This document shows, in pieces, positions 1 to 12,831 of a stretch of 64,000 nucleotides of DNA. The stretch comes from Welwitschia mirabilis (lineage: Eukaryota > Gnetophyta > Gnetopsida > Welwitschiales): assembly GCA_051453625.1 (NCBI GenBank), contig JBOZIK010000001.1, positions 160,276,184-160,340,183 of the forward strand, in the 5' to 3' direction. A program made the translations under genes and the position numbers. The stretch's first letter is position 1; each line of letters begins with the position of its first letter. The notes under the pieces were generated by a model. It did not search any database. It saw only the letters and a program-made list of their open reading frames with translations, and was not told the origin of the DNA.

Positions 1-1320
1 CTCTTCCATAGAAAATCTTAAGGCTCATAGTAACTGGGTTTTTGAATTGATTTTATTTTTCTTTCTACAATGGTTCTTTTCTTTTTGCAATTGATTTATC
101 TTTCTGTAACTAAGTAGGTAGTATATCCATTATTTTGATGTGAGTTATGGCGAAGATTAAATTTCTAGAAGATAGGCATAGAATTAAAAAAATATTATAT
201 CTTATTAATTAGTAGGTATAAATTAGTGAATTTTTTCTGTAAGTCTAGAATTGTGTCATAAGCATGAAAATGTAAAAACAGTAATTTTTCTTATGAATAA
301 TTATTTTTAAAAAATTATTTGTTAAAATATGTCAGAAAATAAATGCAAAAAATAGTAAGTAATTAATTTACATTTCTGTACATATATATTAATATATTTA
401 CAAACTTGAGTATCCTAAGTTGTAGAAAATTGAATAAGCTTTTCAGAACATCTTAAACCATTTAAAAACTTAAAGTATGCTGAAAGTTATAATCATTTTA
501 GTGTAGTGTGGTAGGATTGTAATTTTAGAAAATTTGATAGTTTTTAATCTTAAATGATAAAGTTATAAATAATACTTTAATAATTCTAAGATAGTTAAAG
601 TTATATTTTGAGGATCCTATTTTGTGTCTAGTTTCTGAAAAACTACTGTAATTTAATTTTTACTTTATAATTAATTAATAATTAATTCTTAACAATGATG
701 TCTCCTTCAAGTACAAAAATTTTATAATTAATGTTTAAAATTATAAAAAATTATTACACAAAATTTACAAGAAAATTGAATATATAAAATATTTTTCTAT
801 TAGTAAATTTAAGTTAAATTATCTATAAGTGGTATTTAATTGAAGAAATACCTCTTTTACTCTTTTTCCTTAGCTTACTTTGAATGTGCATGCTTATAAG
901 AGTTTTTACCTTAGTAGTTTAAGTGATAGAAGTAGTCTCTAGCTTATCACTTATTTTTATTGACTTATAATATAGCCATATGAAATCTTGAATAGATGCT
1001 TATATCTTAACAATTATGTTTGAGTTATATTTTCTTTTGTTTACCTTCTTTGCACCAATCCATGGAGATTATCATATAAGCATGGAAGAGTGTTTCTAGA
1101 ATTGGCATAGCTCCAGGTATGTTTTAGTTTCTTTAAGTACATTATGCCAATTTTTTATTATTATTGAAAGAAAAAGAAAAGAATCTTTCCTTTATTTAAA
1201 TAAAAAAAGCTATTTTCTTTATTTAGATTTTTATTATTATAATCTTGAAAAAAAAGAAATGTTCTTGTATGCTTTCTTTCTTTTTATGATTGTTTCTATA
1301 AAATGAACTGGATGATGATT
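1..1320. other. A+T-rich sequence without recognisable gene
   Basis: Both strands are full of stops and no retroelement motif is readable. A short stretch at 1040-1115 ends in CAG|GTATGT, like a splice donor, but no exon reading could be supported. If the plus-strand non-autonomous element at 2170-5581 was once complete, its 5' part should lie here or have been displaced; no LTR match was recognised. Confidence 0.5.
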
Positions 1321-1329
1321 AGATTTATT

Positions 1330-2165
1330 ATAACTAAGTAAATAATTCATTAAATATCCACATTAGTTAGAATATTTTGAATTCATTTGTATGTTGTATT
1401 CATTGAATAGGACTAAATAAAGATAATTCTAATAATGTTCATTCCCATACTTGGTTTTCATCACCAAGGTGGATTGAATTGCATTTTTTATAATATCCTT
1501 TTGAAAGTGGATTTTATCATTACTCTTCTATCCTACCCATGTGTGAACTTTATTCTGACTCAATATCTCGAGCCCTTGGTGTGAATGGATTATGTTGCAC
1601 CATCTAGAGATGCTTCAAGGAAGTGTAAGGGTCATTTTTAAGCATGCATCCACCTAACATACCACTTGTCACTTGTATTAGGAGTATATTGAGGTGAAGT
1701 GAAAAAGCCTATGGAGTTGAACCCAACAATTTTTGTATAGTTTATAACCTAAAGTAGAATCAACTCACATTCTAAGATGGCTAGATATCAAGTTGAAATA
1801 CTATCAGTTGGAGTTGCAACTTCTTATTATATTAGTTAGGCCTTATCTTTAAAATTTATCTATGTATGTTGACAATAAGTTTACATCTTCTCAACTATTC
1901 TTAAGATATCTTTTATGTGAAAAAAAACAGGAAGAAATATAGGACATAAACTTATGACATTGCTATTGTTTATAAATCAAAATAACCTCAAAATTAATTA
2001 TAGGTAAATATATGATTTTAATATGATTTGTCATTCTTAGAATATAGAAATTCTAATTAAGAAGTAAGTAGAATTTGGTCCTAGGTTCTACTATGTCTAT
2101 CAGGTAAAAATATTAAATAATAAAGAAAGTAGAAAGAAAAAAAAGTGCTTAATTAGAATAATCTA
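1330..2165 (+). repeat. Dispersed repeat A, copy 1 (LTR-like)
   Basis: The stretch matches 10350-11100 in the same orientation over several hundred bases. Shared landmarks include a block around 1500-1560, GGATTATGTT near 1588, a block near 1690-1760, and an A-rich end. The terminal part near 2090-2160 also resembles 14680-14800. It sits directly upstream of the truncated ORF of the plus-strand non-autonomous element, so it probably interrupted that element. No coding capacity is visible. LTR or other repeat type cannot be decided by eye. Confidence 0.45.
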
Positions 2166-2169
2166 AGAA

Positions 2170-3510
2170 AGGGTGTTACAACTTCATTATATCATACTCC
2201 CACTTTTATTAATTCTATTCTTAGCATTAATGATTTCTAGCTCCCTCTATTGTATAGTTACTTATTTAAAGGCATTTTTACTTCATGCTCTATTAGTGTG
2301 TCATGATGATTTGTGAGTAACATTTTATTTAGGCACCCTAAGATGAATTTTTATGAAAACATAAAATGTGAATACATGATTTCGGATGCTTCTATCTTAA
2401 GCTTGGTTACATTATATAACATTCTAATTAGATCTAATAACTACAGTTACTATAGTTCCATGCAGACATTCACTGTGTTCTATCTTCTTACTAGTATAAA
2501 TATTGATTTAGGATTTATTTTGTACATGAATATTATCACTTCATTTTGGAAGGGTTAGGATTTAAATCACTCTTGTTTAATTAGTTTAATTATCAATAGT
2601 ATAGAATATTAGTACTATAAGTAAATCTTTTTCTTTGTCCAAATAAGCCTTTAGTAAAATTCAGTGAAAAATGGTGTGTATAGTGATATCTAGTAAGGGC
2701 ACAAGTAGAAGACCATTAAAATCAAAGTTTTAAAGATCATACTCCATAGTTTTTCATAGTTCATCATCCATTAAAAATGGGTTGAGAGCTATTATCAGGA
2801 TGGTTGATAAGATAGGCTATAATTTATTAAGACTAAAAAAGCATAAATCTATAGCCAATAAAGAATAAGTACTAGCAGGTAGTAGGGAATCTAGGGGACT
2901 CCCACTTGGATAGACTTAGAGGAAAAATCAAAGGAAGAACACCTCCAAGTCCATAGGGTACGGGCTATGACTTAGTGTAAGTAGTAGATAGTAATCATGT
3001 AAAGTCTTCAAATGAGAAGGCATAGGTATAGAAGAAGTATTAGGCTTCCACACAAACACAGACACAAAGAAAGTAAGAAGCAAAGTTAGAGAGCTCTGAC
3101 ATTCAACCCCTTATCTTCTGCAAGCCATGTCATAAACTTCCTGTATGTTACTCTACACATCCACCATCACCTTTTCATCCATCATCCCCATCACCTCCAT
3201 CTTTTACTGAACCTATCCATGTTCCATCACTTACCATACAACCATCACCATACTTTGTTGAGTCTGCCACTATTAGATTCTTTGGGACTTCCATCACTCC
3301 TAAGACATACTCATGTATGAGGAGACATTCTTATGAGGACCCTAGTAAGATTTCTTAGTATCCTTTCAAGAATCACCACGTGCCTTCATCCACATCTTTA
3401 TTTTCACATATCATTTAGAAATTTACTACTTATGATAGAGATAATGACAATGATGAAGAAGGAGAAGGAACACACTATAATAGTGACTCTACACTTAGTA
3501 ACTAGCTTCT
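2170..3510 (+). pseudogene. Decayed ORF of a non-autonomous LTR element (plant transposon-protein-like domain plus Pro/Ser-rich tail)
   Basis: No cellular function can be assigned. The longest open stretch is 2313-2558; its reading continues upstream with stops and frame changes to about 2170. It aligns residue by residue with the minus-strand reading at 47340-48043: for example SILSL..., NYSYY and a segment near its end (INIDLGFILYMNII here, LEIDLYFILCMNII there). The pattern resembles the putative plant transposon protein domain (Pfam Transposase_32-like), which is family knowledge, not a search result. About 3140-3440 follows a Pro/Ser-rich tail with ITPKTYSCMRRHSYED, then an acidic DRDNDNDEEGEG run at about 3436-3471. 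The minus-strand copy keeps the counterpart ITPQIYQHMRR. The 5' part is missing. That the two copies share one protein is well supported; the family name is inference. Confidence 0.55.
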
Positions 3511-3519
3511 TTTTGTATA

Positions 3520-4069
3520 CTATTTAAAAAGGAGGAGAAGTAATGGTATATTAAGTTAGACAAACTAGTTTCAGTAAGGATATTTTGTATGAGCATGTAG
3601 GATTTGATTATGAGATTGATGAATTAGACTCCTTGAGTGACATCATTATTGATTTATGATCACTTTTGATTATTAACATACATTTATGCTTTGACATTTA
3701 TACTATTGTTAGCACATTATTGTTATCTCTTTTTATTGGTACATTTTTAGGCTTTAATATCATATCTTATTGGCACACTATTAAAATGCTATGATCTGAT
3801 ATTATTGTTGGCATACTATTATTAGCACATTTTAATTTATTAGTTGTTACTCTTCATGAATGAAATTATCTAATGCTGAGGTGCCTTTATTAAACACCAT
3901 TTTGCATAGTTATTTGTATAGTGAATTATGATGCTTTAATACTATTAGTAAAACATGCTAAATATGATTATCTCTCTTGAATTTTAATATCTCAATTTAG
4001 TTGATTAAATTTAATTATACTAATAAGATTTTCCAAGCTTTGAACATTATCAAAAAAGGGGGAGATAGT
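3520..4069 (+). other. 3' untranslated part of the non-autonomous element, with polypurine tract
   Basis: A short open reading (FSKDILYEHVGFDYEIDELD..., about 3568-3657) follows the ORF. Then come A+T-rich repeats of the type TTGGCACACTATTA. The stretch ends in a clear polypurine tract, AAAAAAGGGGGAGAT at 4052-4066, immediately before the LTR. This is the priming site for plus-strand DNA synthesis in LTR retroelements, and its form is typical of Sirevirus-type copia elements. Confidence 0.6.
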
Positions 4070-5581
4070 TGGTAAAATGTAGTTTTGATGATTTTACTTA
4101 TTAAATATATTATGCTATTGTGTAGATAGTTAATATGTAGAAAATTGGTTTATGAAAAGAATAATTTTAGGTCATATCTTAAGGCTTAAATCTCATAGAA
4201 ATTTTAGCTTAGAATTAAAAATGACAAATTAATGAACTAAAAACCTCTACAAAATTGAATAAGTCTATGGGGAATACATCTATACATTTGAAAACATCTA
4301 TGGTAAATATGCCTACAACATCAAAGTTATTTATGCTTAACTAATTTTCAAATCACAAATAAAAGATGTCTATCTCAATGAAGACAATTATACTAAAAGA
4401 TGGATCTAATAAAAATGAAAGATGTCTATATAATAGAAGACATCTACACTAAATTGGAGTAGGTAAGAAAGATAATTTATATTTTGATGAATTATTTACA
4501 TTCTAAGGAAGCAATCAAGATTTACATTATTGATTTATGATCACAAAGGGAGAAAGATTATATAGTTAAACTTTCATTAATTTTTGGGTACTTTGACCAA
4601 ATATGTCTCTCATGTTGAAGATGTTTGACTAATAGAAGATCTCTATCATCTTAAAGATGTCTATGCATAAAGTTCATGTCAAATAAAACAGATGTTATAT
4701 GCCTGATGCCCAGCCATTTTCTATTCATTGCATGACGGTTACAAAGTTTAAATATCTACTTTCTAAAGTTAACTAGCTAAAAACTATTCAAAAGGTATAA
4801 GGGGATGACTTAATGAAAAAATATTTATCTAAAATGAAAACATATGCATGCATGAATGCACAAGTGATTGGATATACTCATGAAGCATCAAGCTATTATT
4901 TGCAAAAAACTATCAACAATTACATCATTTGTTCTTTGGATCTTATGACATTACATCATTATTTGGCACTTGTGAGTGATGACAACAAGAAGAAACTCAA
5001 GGTCTCCATTAAAAACACATCACTCAGGCTTGTTAATTAATTTTTCATTGTTATTTATTGGAACTTACATTATTAGACTATTATATATTTAAATACTCTT
5101 ATAGAGTTCATTTCTTATTACCAAACTTAAGGATCCCTTTTAGAATTCCATATTTCAAGAAAACCCTTGTATGGATGTGATTTTGTGAGTGCTTGTAAGC
5201 ACATTTTATTATTGTATTATTGGTTTTTCCTGAGAGTAAGAGAATATTACCTTGTAAGGAACATCTAAAATTGTATTAGTGCTTGTGTGTATGTTTTAGT
5301 ATTGTGTTGTTGATTATCCCTAAGGAGAAGAGAGTGCTACCTTATGAGGAGCTTTTCATTTTGTATGTAAGATTGGTGATTATCCAAAACCACTATTCTT
5401 TACAGGTTGAGAACATCCATATGTATAAGAAAAAGCTACCCTCTGTGTGTAAATGTACCCAAGTTGAGAAACAATGTTATCTCAGTAAGGTATTCATTAT
5501 ATAGATTTTAAATTTATTTTTGATGAAATTATTTTTTGGTAGACCTCATTAACCTCTCTTCTATAAGTTCAATGATCCTCA
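4070..5581 (+). repeat. 3' LTR of the non-autonomous element (plus orientation)
   Basis: It starts TGGTAAAATG right after the polypurine tract and ends GATCCTCA. The same start and end, reverse-complemented, bound the LTRs at 44329-45979 and 49141-50818. Internal landmarks shared by all three include repeated GATGTCTA-type words, a hairpin with arms AGATGTCT/AGACATCT at 4420-4445, and two to three degenerate copies of a roughly 75-90 bp unit at about 5165-5460. It is about 150 bp shorter than the other two, mainly because it carries fewer of those units. The matching 5' LTR is not in the window. Confidence 0.7.
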
Positions 5582-5599
5582 AGAAGGGTATTTTTCCTT

Positions 5600-8229
5600 T
5601 ACTAATTACCCATATAGTAAGGCTTTATAGTTTAGTTCTTTCTATACATAATGCATATAAAAATGAGAAATTCCCTTGCTGAACTCTAGCCATGTATTTT
5701 TATTTAAAAATTTCATTTCAAGGGGAAGATCCCTTTATTTCCATTTTCTTGATATTGCTTAATCTAGCTAAGAATATGCTATATCTAATATCCTAGATAC
5801 TATAACCTCTAGACTCTACTAATTTAGTAATCTCCTTTCATGCCACTGCATGAATTTTGAAGCCTCCTTTTTATTTTTTATAAATGAAGATCTTTATTAG
5901 TCTATTTAACATCTCCATAACTTTCTCAGAAGACTCTTTTTAAAGTGGTATACCTTGCTATTATTAATATCATAGTACTGGCTGAGATGATTTTGGCATT
6001 ACTAGATAAGAAAATGATGTTTTAACTATTACATATTTTCTCTAATTTTTAAATTATCTTATTAAATGAAATAATAATTTTTCATCTAAGCATTCGAATA
6101 TCCAGATAGAAGTCTTTGTTATTTCTTAAGGTTCAATTTCTCTTAATCACTTGTTAAATGCTTGTTCAAGTGTTCACAAAGTCAGTTATACTATTCTACT
6201 AACTAATCCCAAAATGTTAACTCTTTAGCAAAAAATATTAATCCTCTCTTTATGGATTGTATTTACTAAATATTAGATTTATAAAATGTTAGAGAATCAT
6301 TAGTGAAGTGATTACAAACTACCTACATTTTATGTAAACTAGATCTTATCCACCATTTTTGATTATATAATCCTATAGAATGTCCAAAATAATAATGAAT
6401 AGTTAATGTAAGATATGAGTTTCCTAGTAGAGTCCCTTTCTTGTGTTAAAAAAACATTAAATTTCTATGGATTCTCAAGCAAAATTTAGATGAGGTCCAC
6501 ATTTAGTTTATTAAGTTCGTAAACTATAATGGAAAATCTTTAGTTTCTAATACATGTCTTATAAAATTTTAAGATAAGATATCATATGCTTTTTTAATAT
6601 TAAGTTTTAAAGTGTAATATATCATATTATTATTATGAATAAAGTGAAATATTTCATGGTTAGCAATTATTTAATTTATAATTCTTTTATTGTTTAGAAA
6701 GCCCACCTAATCTAGTCTCATCACATAGTATAGGATGGATTAAATGTGGCTTATCAGCATCTTTGAGAAAAGCATGAATAAGATATTATCAAGCCTTTTG
6801 AGTCTAAAATCTTGGATGTTTCTTACTTTGAATCACATTCCAAAGATTTATTAAAACCTTATTTTACATGTTTCTTAATTACTTTCTAATACCTCTTGGA
6901 AAAATTAGTAGCCTATTTGTGTGGATCAAGAATTTAATAGCCCATTTATATAGATTAAGAATCTAATTAATTTTTATTTTCTATAGACATTTCAAAAATT
7001 ATTTTCTTTTATGGGTCTAAGAGGTTCTTTTCCTAGGATTCAAGCTAAAGAGTAGACATTTTAATTTTCCTCTTATTTATCTATAGCTTTTTTATACTTT
7101 TAACAAAATTATATTAAACTTTAATTTTCTCATATAATTGGTCATTCCAACTTATTCTATTGATGAAATTTGTTTGCCTTCTTTAATTTACTACTTTGAA
7201 AACATTTAGTGTGCTTGTATCCATTCTTTAACTAGTTTATAGGAGATATTTGCTTTTAATACTACTTTTCTAGTTTTCTTATCTTATGAATTCTCTATAT
7301 TTTCTTTTAATCTTTCCTTTGGAGGTTCCTTCTTTTATTTTTTCTAAAAATGTTTTCATCTCCCTCTTTAAGGCCTTCTTGCTATTTATTTCCTAGACCA
7401 TCCTCTTTTCCATTCTTTTAACAACACCTTAAAGTTGATTTTTCTCTACTATTTGAATAGTTTTAAAATTATCTAGTTATCATGTATCCCTTATAAATTA
7501 TTACAGCTCTTATTCTTTAATCCATGCATTTTCAAAGGTAGAATGAGTTTCTACATTCTTTTTATTTATTAATACTAATAAAGGGGATTTGTAATCTAAG
7601 AACTAACACCCATTACCTTCTAAGATTCAAGTATTTATTTTAAGTAATTCAACTCCACTTAGAGCTTTATTTATCCTAGTGAGGATTCTTCTATCACCTT
7701 TTCTCTTATTAAACCATGTAAACTAGACCTTATATAATGGTAATTCTATAAGTTCTAGTTTTTGATCAAGTTCTTTAGCTATATCACTCCTACAACCAAC
7801 CATATGCCTCATTATTTTTTCTTCTACTTCTATAGCATCTGATTAAACTCGTTAATTATGATATATTACTAGTTATTCACCCTCTAATAAATTTAATTTC
7901 ATAATCTGTATATTTCATCAAATTTTGGGGGCTATAAATGTTAGCCAAATGTGTTCCATAAGGAATATGATTTAATACCATATATTCATTTCTATTTTCT
8001 TATATTCTATGTGTTTCTTAATAAGCATAAATATACTCCTTTATTTGTCATAGCTAGAAACCCATTTAATATTCCATCTCCTCATTAATTTATTGAAGAC
8101 TTCTCCTTTTTGAATTTTTGTCTTTCAAAAACACATTATTTCTATATTATGGATTTGAATTAATTCTTATAAAGCTTTAATATTTGAGGCTTATTTCATG
8201 CCCCTGATATTAAAACTCAAAATATTCAT
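5600..8229 (-). pseudogene. LINE (L1-type) ORF2 relic: endonuclease and reverse transcriptase
   Basis: On the minus strand the ATG at 8229 opens MNILSFNIRGMK, the characteristic start of a plant LINE apurinic-type endonuclease. Near 7710-7640 the FTW of the domain's ELPL...FTWFNKRKGDRR segment follows. A linker leads to the reverse transcriptase. The catalytic FADD box appears as FTND at 6296-6307, in FTNDSLTFYKSN, followed by a SINREKS...FF-like segment (SIKRGLIFFAKEL). The C-terminal part with KGGFKIHAVA is readable to about 5640. In a live element this enzyme nicks target DNA and copies the RNA there. Stops and frameshifts are frequent; both changed residues in FTND fit G-to-A decay. The 3' end is lost against the LTR ending at 5581. 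Confidence 0.75.
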
Positions 8230-8599
8230 CCATTTTTCTTCCCAAGTGGTTTTACTAACATCTCTAAGAGGGTATTTTGGAATCTATTTTCTGTATCTTT
8301 CATTACTTCCTTTTTATCATTTTATATTTCTAAGCATATTCCTAATTTATTTACCTTTGGTTATTATTTTTACTTTTATAATTTCATTTTGACTTTGATG
8401 TCTCTAAATCATTGTTATCCAAAGGAGAAAATATGTTTCATAAGGGTTATTTTTTGTTTTTTATTTCATTTTTGTTTTAGCAGGGGATTATCCCAATTTC
8501 TATTTTATTAGACTCTAATTATGTTTTCTTCTTATCTCTAGTTGTTGTTTGATAATAATGTCTACTTTCCTCCTTTTCATAACCCTTTGAAAATTCTCT

Positions 8600-9450
8600 C
8601 AGTTTTTTTTTTAATCATATATACTTTTGCTATATGTCTAAAATTTTTTACAATTTTAACATTGAACTGTCAAACATTATGGAATGGTATCACTTCTTGT
8701 TCCATATCTTCTAAATATTGTTTTTATAAGCTTAGCGAAAAATCTCTAAAAATGCTATAATACAACATAGTGATGATGTAGGAAGGGAATTTTCTCATAT
8801 TTAACTTTCATTTTATTTATATCAAAACTATGTTTCAAGTTAAAGGTTCTCTGTGTTTTGATGAACTCCAAAACTATCTGAGCATAAAATGTTATAATAA
8901 TTATTCTAGTTCCACTAATTATTACTAGATTCAATTTTATGAATTTATCAAATTTAGCTACTAGATCCTTAATAAAACCTTAACTTTAGAGTCCTATATT
9001 GATGCCTCTAAGTTTAACACATATAGAAAGCTTCTAGAAAATTTTGTTAGTCTTCTCTAAGTATCCATTGAGCAAGGGCCAGATCCCTTACTTCAAAGAA
9101 CTAGGATTCTCTAATCATAATGCTATCTAGATATTTATCTAATTCAAACCTAAATAATATTAATCCTTTTACTAGCACTATGATTTACATTGATTGGATC
9201 TGGTCCAACATAAGATTTCCCAAATCCTAAACACCTCAATACTAGGCCTAGATCTTATAGAAATGAAATGGCCTATTAGGCTATATTTAAAGTGTTCTTT
9301 AATATTTACATAATGTTATGTTGCTAACTTAACTTTGAATATACCATTTATTTGAAAAAGATTTCATGAAGGAAGAGTCCATAATGGTACCTAATTGAAA
9401 CCTTTAATTAGGTATTACTAACTCACTATTAGATAGAAGCTAAGGCTGGA
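8600..9450 (-). pseudogene. LINE ORF1 relic (DUF4283-like)
   Basis: Read on the minus strand, SICVKLRGINIGL (about 9030-8990) is followed by GFIKDLVAKF, LEFIKTQRTFNL and KMKVKYEKIP down to about 8770. Order and spacing match the DUF4283 domain of plant L1 ORF1 proteins: W[VI]RLPGLP..., IA..IGKP..., V.VE.DL..., Y.W.P..C. Just after it, a cysteine-bearing stretch near 8765-8740 could be the remains of the usual zinc knuckle but is not intact. ORF1 proteins bind the element's RNA. It lies directly upstream of ORF2 in the same orientation, as expected. Upstream of 9450 the reading fades and the 5' end was not found. Confidence 0.6.
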
Positions 9451-9459
9451 TGACTATCT

Positions 9460-10345
9460 TGCATTGCTATCTCTCTGGTACTCTTTCTAATACTACTGCT
9501 TAGATGCACATCAAAAATAGACTTCAAATTAGTGCTTCACTAGAAAAGAATAGTGAGGCTTCCTACTACTTTATGCATGATATCCACTACCTTGTCATTA
9601 CTACAAGTACTCCTACTTGCACTGATGATTGAGAACCTACATTTGGCCTATTACTTGTAGTTCTCATACAATGCTTCTATTTTTCCTAGCCTAATAATCC
9701 ATGTGAAATCCTAGTTACTCATCCTAATTATAGTCCTCTTTCTTAAGACATAGTAAATTTATTTAGTTGTAATGTTTTTTGAAAGCTAGAAATTATGATT
9801 AATTTCATTTATTATAGAAAGTTTATTTAATAAACTTATGCCAATAATCTAAGAATATAAGATGGATAATAAATAAAATAATTTTCTTTTATATCACTTT
9901 TATTTAATTTTCTTTATTACATTACAATTTATCTCTCTCTTATTAAGGCCTTTGTTCTTAAATGATAGATAAATTCTTATTTTTCATGAGTTAAATTTAA
10001 CTATTTAGTTACTTAAGAGATGCGTATTTTGATGTTATTAATACACATACTTAGAAATTTATAAGTTTTTTTAATTTTTAATTTATTTTTTAGTTATATA
10101 AATTTTAAGTAAGCATTGTGTCATGATATTCTCATTTAACTCTACATTTACTCTCATTTCTCCTGATCAATCATAATATCAGGTAAAACTTGCTAATTGC
10201 ACATGGAAAAAGTGGGGTTGAAATTAGTGTAGTTTTGCACATAAAATAAGTTTTTCAAATATAAATTTAAAGTAATATTTTAATTTATTTAAAACACTAT
10301 TATTATAAATAAAAAAAGAAACTTGTTTTACTAATTTCTTTTTGT
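9460..10345. other. No recognisable feature
   Basis: A+T-rich sequence with stops in all frames. It may contain the LINE 5' untranslated region, but nothing in the sequence proves that. Confidence 0.5.
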
Positions 10346-10349
10346 ATGT

Positions 10350-11100
10350 GTATGAAAGTTTATGATATAATAAACCAATAAAGTTAGAATTATTTCATAT
10401 GCAAATAATCAATGAAATATTCATATTATATAGGACTATATATAAGAACTTGTGTAGTGTATTTGTAGAACGATAACTAAACCAAGAAAATCCTAATAAT
10501 TATCACCTCATACTTAGATCTTATCACTAAGATAAGTTGCATTAAATATTTATATTAAACCCTTTTAAAAGTGGACTTAGTCATTACTATCCTATGATGT
10601 CTAGGTCTAAACTTATTCTAACTTAATATTCCTAGCCCTTAATATTAAAGGATTATGTTATACCATCCTCAAATGCTTTAAATAAGTGAGGGTAACTTAT
10701 AAGCAATGTACACCTTACATAATCCCTATTATCCTTTTGATGATATATTAAGATAATTTCTAAGCCTATGGGGTGGAGTCTAATGTTGAAATGTCATTAA
10801 TAGAAGTTGTAATATTCTATTATATTAACTAATATTTATCCTAAATGTATATCTAAGTATGTATTATAGTGATTTTACATATTATAAACCATATACAAGA
10901 TATCTCTATGTGACAAAGAAAAACTAGAAGAAATATAAGAAACAAATCAAAATCATCTATATTTAATATTATAAGAAATGATTGTGTTTTTTAATTTCTT
11001 AAATATATATAAATATACTAATAATTTTTAAGTAGAAGTTGATCCTAGATTTTTCTAAGCCTTCTAAATAATTAAATCTAAGGAAAAGAGAAGAAAAAAT
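10350..11100 (+). repeat. Dispersed repeat A, copy 2
   Basis: Direct-orientation match to 1330-2165: the block CCTTTTAAAAGTGGACTTAG, GGATTATGTTATACC, GCCTATGGGGTGGAG and the A-rich end are all recognisable. The two copies flank the non-autonomous element and the LINE, but the coding content between them does not fit a single LTR element. They are treated as separate insertions of one repeat family. Confidence 0.45.
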
Positions 11101-11339
11101 AAATTATTTCTTATTAAAGCTAATTTGAGTTATCATGTTACATATTAATTAGCATATTATGTATGACTTTCTATATGGTTTCCATGTCCACATAGTTCTT
11201 TATGAAAGGATTAGCATAATGGGCCATGAAATATTATAGAATTTATGATTTTTCTATTTTAATCTTATTACTAACTTCAATTGTTTGAATGATACTTAAA
11301 ACGAATAGTACTTTTAAAATTTTTGAAAAACATTTGATG

Positions 11340-11700
11340 AAAGAGAATCGACCATTTTAAATCATTATCATAGTTGTGATGTGTTCTTTGTAATTATTTT
11401 TTTTTTAAATCTTATACATGATTTGATCATGTTTTATAATGGACCAAATTTAACCAAGGAAGGACCTAGTATCATTCTTTCCATTGGGATAACTTGGATA
11501 GCTTTTAGATATTTGTGTACTAAATCTTACTTAATGCAAGTTACAAATTAAGAAAGAAAAAGAAGAAAGAGAATTAAGCATAGTTTTAGTTGAAAATTTG
11601 ACTTGGAAAAGGAGAGAAGCAAGCTAGATCCAAGATTTCATCTATTTGTTCTCTAATAATCCTTCACTCTAATGTTATCTAATGCTTTTACTATAATACA
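11340..11700 (-). repeat. Dispersed repeat B, copy 1
   Basis: It resembles 51790-52080, 56280-56590 and 61430-61690. Shared order: GATCATGTTTTATAATGG, a CTAGTATCATTCTTTCC-like block, then a purine-rich stretch (AAGAAAGAAAAAGAAGAAAG) and a block ending in TCTATTTGTTCTCT. At two loci (51 kb and 61 kb) it lies upstream, in minus-strand sense, of gypsy gag remains, so it may be an untranslated leader. That role is inference. Confidence 0.45.
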
Positions 11701-12805
11701 CTTAGAACTATTAAGTATTTTTGGATCAGATCAAGGTGACATAATCTCATTCAATATATGAGTAATTGTAAACTCAATTGCAACTTAATATTTTATAGTA
11801 TTAAAATAATAATAGAAAGTAAGTAACCTAGATACTTAAGATCCATACAGTGAAAAGACTTAAACTAAGTGATTAAAGAGTTCATTCAATTAAGTAAAGT
11901 TTGACAGTTAATGTTATGACTCCATTTTGGACTAGACTTAAAACAGTATTTTTTTAAAAATTAATTTACATTAATAATATTACATGATTAACCATCATAG
12001 TAGAATAATTTATGTTATGACTAAGAGACTTACCTCTCAGTTATCCACAAGCTATATATTAAGAGAACTATATGCTAGTAGCTCATTTGATCAATACCAA
12101 ATCTAACTTAAGATAATTAAATAGGAACATAATAGATTTTTACTTAAATATAATTTCTAAGATCTTAATTAGGAACACATAGTAAAGGTGTGAATTCATG
12201 ATTGAGTAATTGGTTGCTCACTAATTAAGCAATCATGCTTATGTATCCTCATCTAGAAGCATTTAAATCAAATCTAGTCTTATATTGAACCTTGCTTCCA
12301 TCTTCATCAATATACATAAGCATAAAACAGATCAAGTTGGTCCATATCTATAGACATGTGGACAAAAATATGTATGAAATAAGGTAAGAAATAATGTATA
12401 AATCATTATGAACTCAATTAGAAAAGTGTACCGTACCAAACAGAATCAAAAAAACACCAAACGATGTTACACACATATAAAAATACATATGCATAATAGC
12501 TATATGTAAAAGTATGGAAGTCATCTAGTCAAGAACTTTCAAGATCATAATATCCATTGCTAATAAGAAATTCTAATGCATGAATGATGAAAATACACAT
12601 GTATATTAATATAAATCATATATTATTACCCAAGTATATATGTAGTGAATCTCCAAACTAGTTATTTGATCAAAATATCCATTACGAACATTAATCACCA
12701 AGCATAAGAGAACTCTATACTCTCCACACATCTTAGTGAGATCTAATGAGAGGGAAGTATCATAATAGAGTGTCATTATGGTAAAATCATGTAGAAATAT
12801 GATTA

Positions 12806-12831
12806 ACACACACACACACATACTCACACAC
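12806..12831. repeat. CA/TG microsatellite
   Basis: An uninterrupted AC run at 12806-12820, then TACT, then a second short CACACAC run. The open frame crossing it has no other support. Confidence 0.8.

Noticed and set aside
1040-1125. Possible exon ending in a CAG|GTATGT donor
   Set aside because: No open frame of useful length, no acceptor partner and no homology; a single splice-like word is expected by chance.
1330-11100. Repeat A copies as the two LTRs of one 9.7 kb element
   Set aside because: The interval contains an oppositely oriented LINE and part of another LTR element and no matching PBS or polypurine tract.
12606-12827. 73-codon minus-strand frame beginning MSMCVCVLIIF
   Set aside because: Its start is the CA microsatellite read in frame; nothing downstream is protein-like.
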